From NCBI GenBank assembly GCA_027027675.1, contig JALVKT010000012.1, positions 1 to 17,444 on the forward strand: a DNA stretch of 17,444 bases. Reading direction: 5' to 3'. Positions 12,088 to 17,444 of this stretch are shown here, piece after piece. The DNA comes from Thermofilaceae archaeon. GTDB lineage: Archaea > Thermoproteota > Thermoprotei > Thermofilales > Thermofilaceae. Below the pieces are notes generated by a model, which was not told the DNA's origin, made no database searches, and saw nothing but the letters and a program-made list of their open reading frames with translations. The position numbers and the translations under genes were made by a program. Every line of letters starts with the position of its first letter. The first letter of the stretch is position 1.

Positions 12088-13808
12088 GCCTCACCACCTT
12101 TAGCCTTCCTCACACCTTCTATGAACTCCTCAACCCTCAGCACGGGGGGCCTGTCCTCGAACACCCTGTGGCTGAGCTGGGTTATGTAGGGCGGGTATAT
12201 GTTGTACTTGAGTATCTCCTCGCTGTTGAAGACCGCGCGGGGCCCCGTGTCCATTATGAGCTTGCCCATGTGGAGCAGCACCACGCGCTCCGCGTACTCG
12301 GCCACTATCCTCATGTCGTGTGTGATGAATATCACGGTCATCCCGCGCTCCCTGTTAAGCCTCTTCGCAAGCTCCATCAGCATCACCGAGTGGCCCCAGT
12401 CCTGCCCCGTCGTCGGCTCGTCCAGCACGAGTATCTCCGGGTACATCGTGAGCACGCTGGCCACTGCCAGCCTGCGACGCTGCCCCCTAGACAGGGCCTG
12501 GGGGTGCATGTGCCTCATCTCGCGCAGCTCGAGCATGTCCAGGGCCTCCTCAACCCTCCTCTTAACCTCCTCCTCCGGAACGTTGAAGTTCCTCGGGCCG
12601 AAGGCCAGCTCGTCCTCGACGCTGTTCGTGAAGAGCTGGTGGTCAGGGTTCTGGAAGACGTAGCCCACGTGCTGCACAAGCTCCCTGGTAGTAGCGGTGC
12701 TCACGTCTATCCCGGCCACGTAGGCCTTGCCCTTCCAGGGCTTGTTTAGGCCGGCCGTCAGGCTGAGCAGGGTGCTCTTGCCGCTGCCGTTCTTCCCTAT
12801 AATGGCAACCATCTCGCCCGGGTAGATGTCGAGGCTCACGCCCTTCACAGCGACCGTGCCGTCCGGGTAGCGGACCCATACGTCCTGGAAGGAGATTATC
12901 GGCTCCTCGCCGCTGCGCCCCTCAGGCTCCTCCAGCTTTAACGGGTACTTCGCCCTGCCCCCGAGGATCGAGAGGAAGTACTTCTCCGCCTCGTCCAGGT
13001 CTATCGGCACGGAGCCCTTAACCGCCCCGTTCTCGAACTTGTACGCTGCCTCGCTGACCTGGGGCGGCCTCACCCCGAGCCTGAGGAAGCGGTCCAGCTC
13101 GCGGTAGGCCTCGTGGGGCTCCGCGTCGACGATTATGCGGCCCTCCTCCATCAGGACTATGCGGTCAGCGTACTTGGAGACCTCGTCCAGCCTGTGCTCT
13201 ATGAGTATCACGGTGACGTCCCTCTTCTCCTGTATCTCGCTTATCACCGAGAGGACTGCGTAGGCGCCCTGGGGGTCGAGGTCGCTGGTCGGCTCGTCGA
13301 ATATCAGTATCTCGGGCTCCATGGCCAGGATGCCCGCTATCGCCGTGCGCTGCTTCTGCCCGCCGCTGAGCGCGAATATCTCCTTGTGCCTTATCTCCCA
13401 GACGCCCGCGTCCTTCATGGCCCTGTCTATGCGCCTCCTAATCTCCTCCTTGGGCAGCGCCAGGTTCTCGGGGCCGAAGGCCACGTCCTCCTCCACGGTG
13501 AGGGCGAAGAGCTGGTCCTCCGGGTTCTGGAGGACTATGCCTACGAGCTGTGTTAGCTCGTGGAGCTCTTTCTCCTTGGTGTTTATGCCCTTGACGTAGA
13601 CGTTGCCCTTCATCACGCCGCGCTCTATCACGTGGGGGATGTAGCCGACTATTGAGAGGGCCAGGGTGCTCTTGCCGCAGCCGCTGGGCCCCGTGAGTAC
13701 GACGAACTCTCCCTTCCTGACCTCCAGGTTTATGTCCTTTAGAGCCCACTTGTCTCCTCTGGGGTACTTGTACCACAGGTTTTCGACTTTTAGAACCGTG
13801 TCTTTCAA
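12084..13808 (-). CDS. ecfA: Fused double ATPase of ECF transporter (EcfA1-EcfA2 type)
   Basis: One 574-residue chain carries both ECF ATPase domains. Domain 1: Walker A GPSGCGKST (40-48), Q-loop Gln94 in VLQNPEDQLF, signature LSGGQ (147-151), Walker B LIFDEP and His205. Domain 2: Walker A GKNGSGKST (338-346), Q-loop Gln386 in VFQNPDHQLF, an altered signature LSRGQ (439-443), Walker B VLDEP and His497. The QNP-x-x-QLF blocks are characteristic of ECF ATPases, and an insert of about 70 residues joins the domains. The start is TTG at 13808, since no ATG or GTG fits before the first beta strand; a G-rich GAGGGGG site lies 7-8 nt upstream. The gene sits 65 bp after the S-component gene and overlaps ecfT by 4 nt, so the three probably form one operon. 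Confidence 0.93.
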   Translation of the reverse strand: MKDTVLKVENLWYKYPRGDKWALKDINLEVRKGEFVVLTGPSGCGKSTLALSIVGYIPHVIERGVMKGNVYVKGINTKEKELHELTQLVGIVLQNPEDQLFALTVEEDVAFGPENLALPKEEIRRRIDRAMKDAGVWEIRHKEIFALSGGQKQRTAIAGILAMEPEILIFDEPTSDLDPQGAYAVLSVISEIQEKRDVTVILIEHRLDEVSKYADRIVLMEEGRIIVDAEPHEAYRELDRFLRLGVRPPQVSEAAYKFENGAVKGSVPIDLDEAEKYFLSILGGRAKYPLKLEEPEGRSGEEPIISFQDVWVRYPDGTVAVKGVSLDIYPGEMVAIIGKNGSGKSTLLSLTAGLNKPWKGKAYVAGIDVSTATTRELVQHVGYVFQNPDHQLFTNSVEDELAFGPRNFNVPEEEVKRRVEEALDMLELREMRHMHPQALSRGQRRRLAVASVLTMYPEILVLDEPTTGQDWGHSVMLMELAKRLNRERGMTVIFITHDMRIVAEYAERVVLLHMGKLIMDTGPRAVFNSEEILKYNIYPPYITQLSHRVFEDRPPVLRVEEFIEGVRKAKGGEA

Positions 13809-13840
13809 GACGTAGCCCCCTCGCTTGACGGAGTGAATCT

Positions 13841-13866
13841 GATAAAGAAGTGGGGAGTAAAAAATG
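13841..13866 (-). promoter_or_regulatory. Possible terminator and weak promoter between S component and ATPase genes
   Basis: Ten bases after the S-component stop the minus strand has a run of six T, and further on a CTTTATC box about 36 nt before the ATPase TTG start. The T run may reduce read-through while the box could give an extra start for the ATPase-EcfT pair, as suits a shared energising module. Evidence is weak. Confidence 0.3.
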
Positions 13867-13873
13867 TTCTCCG

Positions 13874-15064
13874 TTACGGTATTATGTCTACGAGTACGCG
13901 GTAGAGCGGGTACGCTATCAGGGCGCCGTAGATCATGTTGAATATCGTTATCGTGCCGGTGTGCATGAAGACGACGTAGGTCGTGGTGTAGAAGTGGCTG
14001 AGGTACGGGTAGAAGACGTAGTAGAGCGAGAGCCAGGCGAAGAGGGCGCGGAGGCCTCCAATTATGGCCGCGTCTATGTAGCCTATCCAGCCCTTAAGCA
14101 TCACCACTCCGGTCTCGGTGGCGTACTTCTTGGCGAAGACCTTGTTTGCGAAGGCCAGGTAGAGGTCTACCGGGATGCCCTCGGCGAGCGGGTAGAGCCA
14201 CCACCTGGGGTCGAGGCCGTAGAATAGGAGCTCGCTGACGATGTCGTAGATGAGGAGCATGAGTGTGGCGACGCCGGGCTTCCTGACTAGGAGCACGCCG
14301 AGGACGAATATCGTGGCGTAGCCTATGTCTCCGAGGGCGTAGTTGACGAAGGGTATGGGCACCCTGTTTGTGAGGGCGAAGAAGCCGAGCATCCTCCCGA
14401 TTATCTGGACCCATGCGACGAGGAGTATGGCGAAGATGGTGGTGTAGATTATGTCCTTGGTCTTGAAGCTCTTCCCGTAGAGCTTGCCCTTAGATATCAG
14501 GTAGAACATGATACCAAGTATTATGAGCGTGACGACGAGGAGCACTAGGTAGATGTAGAAGGGCGTGGGGACGAAGGGGCGCCTGTAGGTCTGCTGGAAT
14601 ATCACGTTGCCCTGCGCATCCTTTATCGTCACCTTGAACTCGACTATCTTCTGGGTGTAGGTGGTTGGCACCTTGACCTTGAAGCTGGCCCTATAGGTCT
14701 GGCCGGGCTTGAGGGAGTTTATTGTGACGGTGAAGCAGGCCTTGTCGGGGCTCGTCTTTCCGCCCCTCGGCGGCCTTAGTACTTCGAAGCCGTCCTGCTT
14801 TGGCACGCACACCTCCAGCTGCAGGTTTTTGAGCTCCTGGTTTCCTGTGTTGGTGACGTATACGGCGCCGTAGTTGCTTCCGCGGCCCTTATAGCCGCCG
14901 GAGATTATTACTTGCTCGTTTGTCTGCGCCTTGAATGTGGGGTTGAAGTAGTGGGGGAAGTAGAACTGCACTTTTAGCTGGGGCTGCGCGGCAGCGTTAA
15001 GTGCTAGTGGTAGTATGAGGAGCAGCGCCACCGCCAGGGATATTAAAGCTTTGTTGTTCCTCAT
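13874..15064 (-). CDS. ECF transporter S component fused to a secreted beta-rich ectodomain
   Basis: This appears to be the substrate-binding membrane subunit of the ECF importer encoded downstream. The 396-residue product starts with a signal sequence (1-26). An extracytoplasmic domain (about 28-165) follows; its alternating strands, as in AVYVTNTGNQELKNLQLEVC and SLKPGQTYRASFKVKV, resemble the Ig-like NEW3/CARDB folds. Next come a membrane helix (about 168-190) and a hydrophobic part (200-396) with five to six membrane segments and a Trp-rich DPRWWLYPLAEG loop. Usual S components are about 170-220 residues with no ectodomain. Two ectodomain cysteines (86, 110) could form a disulfide. The ATG at 15064 is chosen because it begins a classical signal peptide and has a TATA box 29 nt upstream; a TTG at 15088 is unlikely. 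The vitamin or metal imported cannot be named; the S-component call rests mostly on gene order. Confidence 0.7.
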   Translation of the reverse strand: MRNNKALISLAVALLLILPLALNAAAQPQLKVQFYFPHYFNPTFKAQTNEQVIISGGYKGRGSNYGAVYVTNTGNQELKNLQLEVCVPKQDGFEVLRPPRGGKTSPDKACFTVTINSLKPGQTYRASFKVKVPTTYTQKIVEFKVTIKDAQGNVIFQQTYRRPFVPTPFYIYLVLLVVTLIILGIMFYLISKGKLYGKSFKTKDIIYTTIFAILLVAWVQIIGRMLGFFALTNRVPIPFVNYALGDIGYATIFVLGVLLVRKPGVATLMLLIYDIVSELLFYGLDPRWWLYPLAEGIPVDLYLAFANKVFAKKYATETGVVMLKGWIGYIDAAIIGGLRALFAWLSLYYVFYPYLSHFYTTTYVVFMHTGTITIFNMIYGALIAYPLYRVLVDIIP

Positions 15065-15086
15065 CAAGACAATAGTATACGACGCC

Positions 15087-15098
15087 AAAATATATCTA
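15087..15098 (-). promoter_or_regulatory. TATA box for the ECF transporter operon
   Basis: On the minus strand GATATATTTT is centred about 29 nt before the S-component ATG, with no Shine-Dalgarno site, consistent with a leaderless operon message. Confidence 0.55.
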
Positions 15099-15136
15099 TC
15101 CCGTTAAATGACGAATGGGTAAAAATCCGGATAAAG

Positions 15137-15146
15137 CGAAAAAACT
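15137..15146 (-). terminator. Oligo-T terminator after the phosphoesterase gene
   Basis: About nine bases past the phosphoesterase stop, the minus strand has six consecutive T, followed by another T run at 15120-15125. These separate it from the ECF operon promoter about 40 bp further on, although read-through is possible. Confidence 0.4.
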
Positions 15147-15154
15147 TATAAATT

Positions 15155-16552
15155 CTATGGGCCGCTGCTCACGGTAACGCTTTCACCGGGATCCAGGCTG
15201 GCCGCAACGTACACGTAGCCGTTGTCCCTCGCCACCGGCTGGCCCCCCTCCACGTTGCCCGGCTTGAGCGGTATGCCCCTGAGGAGTACTGGCTCCGGCT
15301 TGGCGCTCCACGTGTACCCGTACCTGTGGAACACGAGGGGCTGGTCGAACACGTAGCTTATCGTCTTCGACGTGTCGCCCCCTTCCACCTTGAAGGAGGG
15401 GACTAGGAAGAACTGAACGTGAACCTTGTCTCCGTCAACTGTGACGAGTAGGTAGTGATGTACTCCGCCCGAGCCTGGGCGCAGGTATAGGGGCGCGCCG
15501 GCCCCGCCTGTCACGTAGTAGTCTACGCCGTTGACGCGTTCATGGTAGTATGCGTGGTCGTGGCCCTGGAACACCGCGGTGACGTGGTACTGGGTGAAGA
15601 GCTGTTTTAGCTGCTCCGCGTTGTCGAGCATGTCGCCGCCCTCATAGGTGACGACGGGCTTGTGGAGGAATACGAACACGTGCTTGTAGTTCCTGCCCAA
15701 CTCGAGCATGCCCTTCAGCCACTGTAGCTGGCGCCCGGTTACAAGGTAGGACTGGCCCACAATGTCTGTGTCGAGGACTATGAAGAGGGAGTTGCCGTAC
15801 TCGAAGGCGTAGTAGAGCCTGCCGAGGTGCGACATGTAGAGTGCCTGCGCCACGGGGTTCCCGGAGTCGGGCACGTTCTCCGTCTGCATCTCGTGGTTGC
15901 CCGGCGCCACGAAGATGGGGACTATAGACGACTTGTAGACGGACATGAAGTCGCTCCACTGCCACTTCAGCCTGGCGACGTCGCTCCTATAGCCGTAGAT
16001 CACGTCCCCGACGAGGACTGAGAAGTCGGGGTGTATCAGGTTTACCTCCCTTATGAGCTCCTTGAAGACATCTGGCTGCGGGCTTATACTGTTTACCGGC
16101 CTGTTGTCCCCGTAGACAGCGAAGGTGAAGCGGGCGTCGGCGTTGTAGCCGGGCGACACGTAGACGAGCTGCCTCAGGGAGGCCTGGCCGCTCCTAAAGT
16201 AGAGCACATAGAAGCCCGGCTTGTCGAAAGTGTACGTGAAGGAGCCTTTCCCGGAGCCGTGGGCCGGCACCTGCACTTCGAAGCCTCCGGCCTTCTCGGG
16301 TTCCCCGACGTGCGCATAGTAGACCCTTGCCACGTAGACATCCACCCTGTGGGTGCCGGAGCCGCCCGTCGAGTTGAGGGTTACGGTGAAGGTCACGGGC
16401 TTTCCGGCGCGTATTATCTCGGGCTTCCACTCTATCCACGTGAACATTACCGGCGGCAGGAGGTTCAGGTAATAGTATACTCCCCCCGCCACGGCCAGTA
16501 GTAGCAGCAGGGAGGCTGCCAGCTGTTTTTTCCTCCTACTTGACAGGCGCAT
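15155..16552 (-). CDS. Membrane-anchored extracytoplasmic calcineurin-like metallophosphoesterase
   Basis: This 465-residue protein has a basic N-terminus and one membrane anchor (about 9-30), followed by a beta-sandwich-like domain (35-133) and a calcineurin-like phosphoesterase domain (140-385). Metal motifs are YGDNRP (147-152), LVGDVIYG (180-187), PGNHE (217-221), LHKP (His297) and GHDHAYY (330-336). Motif I has Asn-Arg where the classical form has D-x-H, a variant seen in many archaeal and purple-acid-phosphatase-like proteins. A short beta region closes the chain. With an N-terminal anchor and no other membrane segment, the catalytic domain should lie outside the cell. ATG at 16552 follows GCGAGGTTT; a GTG at 16615 would place 21 polar residues before the anchor and overlap the preceding gene. 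It lies directly upstream of the ECF importer, which suggests release of phosphate from nutrients. Phosphodiesterase or nucleotidase activity is equally possible. Confidence 0.85.
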   Translation of the reverse strand: MRLSSRRKKQLAASLLLLLAVAGGVYYYLNLLPPVMFTWIEWKPEIIRAGKPVTFTVTLNSTGGSGTHRVDVYVARVYYAHVGEPEKAGGFEVQVPAHGSGKGSFTYTFDKPGFYVLYFRSGQASLRQLVYVSPGYNADARFTFAVYGDNRPVNSISPQPDVFKELIREVNLIHPDFSVLVGDVIYGYRSDVARLKWQWSDFMSVYKSSIVPIFVAPGNHEMQTENVPDSGNPVAQALYMSHLGRLYYAFEYGNSLFIVLDTDIVGQSYLVTGRQLQWLKGMLELGRNYKHVFVFLHKPVVTYEGGDMLDNAEQLKQLFTQYHVTAVFQGHDHAYYHERVNGVDYYVTGGAGAPLYLRPGSGGVHHYLLVTVDGDKVHVQFFLVPSFKVEGGDTSKTISYVFDQPLVFHRYGYTWSAKPEPVLLRGIPLKPGNVEGGQPVARDNGYVYVAASLDPGESVTVSSGP

Positions 16553-16596
16553 AAACCTCGCCTTGTGAAACGCTTGCGGGGTAAAAACGGTTTTTG

Positions 16597-17028
16597 CTAG
16601 CAGATCTCGGCGCACTTCTCCCTATACTTCTTCTCAAGCTCCTCCCTTATGCTCCTGGCCCGCCTATACGCCTCCTCCCTGGACTCCTCCTTGGAGACGC
16701 GGACGAGGTAGCGTATAATCTGCTCCAGGTTGTCGAGGAGGGAGGCTAAAAGCTTCTTCGCCTTCTCAGGCTCCCTCGCGGCAAGCTCCCTGTACTCGCT
16801 GCTAGCCTCCACCTTCTCCCTAAGGCTCCTTCGCGCCCTAGCCACTATCTCTTCCACGCCGGCCTCGCCGCTGGCCTCTATTGCGGAGGCCATCTCCTGC
16901 CAGAACATGTTGAGTATTTCTTCCTCCTCGCTCCTAGCCTTCAACTCTCTCCTGTAGATCCTGGCCGCGGCCTCGCTGTAGAGGCCGACATACTCAACTA
17001 TCGGCAGTTCAAGCGCCACTGCCTTCAC
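16597..17028 (-). CDS. Small charged alpha-helical protein of unknown function
   Basis: I do not recognise this protein. It has about 143 residues, is strongly charged (many Glu, Arg and Lys) and appears all-helical, with a likely coiled coil over the last 50 residues and a final C-x-x-x-C pair (CAEIC). There is no signal or membrane segment, so it is probably cytoplasmic. The GTG at 17028 has a TATA-like ACATTTTT about 28 nt upstream. A GTG at 17019 has a good Shine-Dalgarno match (GAGGGGTGA) and is equally credible, whereas a TTG at 17070 would add an unlikely polar extension. It lies between the FBP aldolase/phosphatase and phosphoesterase genes on the same strand, 44 bp before the latter. 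Codon use matches the neighbours, so it is a real gene rather than a shadow. Confidence 0.7.
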   Translation of the reverse strand: MKAVALELPIVEYVGLYSEAAARIYRRELKARSEEEEILNMFWQEMASAIEASGEAGVEEIVARARRSLREKVEASSEYRELAAREPEKAKKLLASLLDNLEQIIRYLVRVSKEESREEAYRRARSIREELEKKYREKCAEIC

Positions 17029-17070
17029 CCCTCTAGAATGACGGGGTGGGCTGAAAAATGTGTCCCCCAA

Positions 17071-17091
17071 GAGAAAGAGAAAATATTGTTT
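17071..17091 (-). terminator. Pyrimidine-rich terminator after FBP aldolase/phosphatase gene
   Basis: After the TAA at 17092-17094 the minus strand reads AACAATATTTTCTCTTTCTC, a T/C-rich run typical of archaeal termination sites. It lies just before the TATA-like element of the next gene. Confidence 0.45.
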
Positions 17092-17444
17092 TTAGTCCTC
17101 GGCCTTCTGGAAGCGCGTCTTGAGCTTCTCGAGGACCTTGGGCAGCGTCGTGTACTCGAGCTCGTCCGGGCCGAGCAGGTGCGGCGCGAACGGGCCGTGC
17201 CTGCGTATATAGTCGGCGATCTCGGTGGCGATCCTCCTCGTGTAGTCGAAGGCCGGGTCGTCGAAGAGGTCGTTCGGCCCCTCGAGTATACCGTCGTGGA
17301 GCTGGAAGCCCAGGCCCACCACCCTTGGCGGGCCGTCGAAGCGCGTGCACTTGGCGTCTTTGAGGCCGACGGGCATGAGCGGGCCGTTGTGGCTGCCCCT
17401 CATCCACCCGGCTACTAGGTTGGGGAACGCGAAGGCCTCGAGGA
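17092..17444 (-). CDS. fbp: Fructose-1,6-bisphosphate aldolase/phosphatase, C-terminal part (cut by window edge)
   Basis: This is the last 117 residues or so of the archaeal bifunctional gluconeogenic enzyme that condenses triose phosphates to fructose-1,6-bisphosphate and then dephosphorylates it to fructose-6-phosphate. The reading frame is open to the right edge. Family-specific blocks are visible: AFPNLVAGWMRGSHNGPLMP around the sugar-phosphate site, RFDGPPRVVGLGFQ, LFDDPAFDY and LEYTTLPKVLEKL. The N-terminal metal-binding region and the Schiff-base lysine lie outside the window. The first internal ATG, at 17403, is not the start. The enzyme is near-universal in thermophilic archaea, so its presence says little beyond taxonomy. 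Confidence 0.93.
   Translation of the reverse strand, partial: LEAFAFPNLVAGWMRGSHNGPLMPVGLKDAKCTRFDGPPRVVGLGFQLHDGILEGPNDLFDDPAFDYTRRIATEIADYIRRHGPFAPHLLGPDELEYTTLPKVLEKLKTRFQKAED

Noticed and set aside
13113..13556. Plus-strand frame within the ECF ATPase gene
   Set aside because: It is the complement of conserved ABC ATPase motifs; the amino-acid content (Leu/Val/His/Tyr-rich) is a shadow of the real gene.
15125..15132. ATCCGGAT palindrome between the phosphoesterase and ECF genes
   Set aside because: It is only 8 bp long, with no second copy in a meaningful position and no extension of the arms.
15065..15154. Possible riboswitch before the ECF operon
   Set aside because: The TATA box lies 29 nt before the start codon, so the transcript is probably leaderless and leaves no room for a leader RNA; no known aptamer consensus was seen.
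1..17444. tRNA, rRNA, CRISPR array, insertion sequence, integrase or attachment site
   Set aside because: Nearly all of the sequence is occupied by well-supported coding genes of uniform composition, and gaps are at most about 140 bp with no repeat array or RNA-gene pattern.

Overview
The window looks like chromosomal DNA of a hyperthermophilic crenarchaeon. The evidence is a tungsten-type aldehyde:ferredoxin oxidoreductase, an archaeal fructose-1,6-bisphosphate aldolase/phosphatase, a Clp1-type polynucleotide kinase and a JAMM protease. AGG/ATA-rich, G+C-rich codon use, frequent GTG/TTG starts and AT-rich TATA-like boxes about 28-31 nt before start codons (leaderless style) agree. A Desulfurococcales/Pyrodictiaceae-type genome is my best guess, but no rRNA is present to test it. 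The window is almost wholly coding: 14 complete genes, one gene cut by the right edge, and no intergenic gap above about 140 bp. I see no tRNA, rRNA, CRISPR array, insertion sequence or prophage gene.

Left part (1-4143): an AOR gene (minus) faces away from an M42 metallo-aminopeptidase (plus), which is coupled through a GTGA overlap to a JAMM/MPN+ metalloprotease. The JAMM gene runs tail-to-tail, with overlap, into a MobA-like nucleotidyltransferase (minus). The four fit loosely into pterin-cofactor use and protein/peptide turnover.

Middle part (4144-11041): a minus-strand run holds a large secreted, membrane-anchored protein (PQQ-like propeller plus six PEGA repeats) and a NatAB-type ABC-2 exporter. 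Then come an unusual ASCH-like plus glutaredoxin-like fusion (plus), a macrodomain protein (minus) overlapping its 3' end, and a Clp1/Grc3-type RNA kinase (plus) diverging from the macrodomain gene through a shared AT-rich promoter. These three may form an RNA-end or ADP-ribose processing neighbourhood.

Right part (11059-17444, all minus): a complete energy-coupling-factor (ECF) importer. It has a fused double ATPase, an EcfT scaffold, and an S component carrying a secreted beta-type ectodomain. Directly upstream lies a membrane-anchored, outward-facing calcineurin-type phosphoesterase that could dephosphorylate nutrients before uptake. Before it are a small helical protein of unknown function and the C-terminal end of the gluconeogenic FBP aldolase/phosphatase.

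The most interesting items are the ectodomain-fused ECF S component with its neighbouring phosphoesterase, the PEGA array with an N-glycosylation sequon repeated every 65 residues, and the ASCH-glutaredoxin fusion beside macrodomain and Clp1 genes. All functions are inferred from reading motifs by eye; no database search was run.
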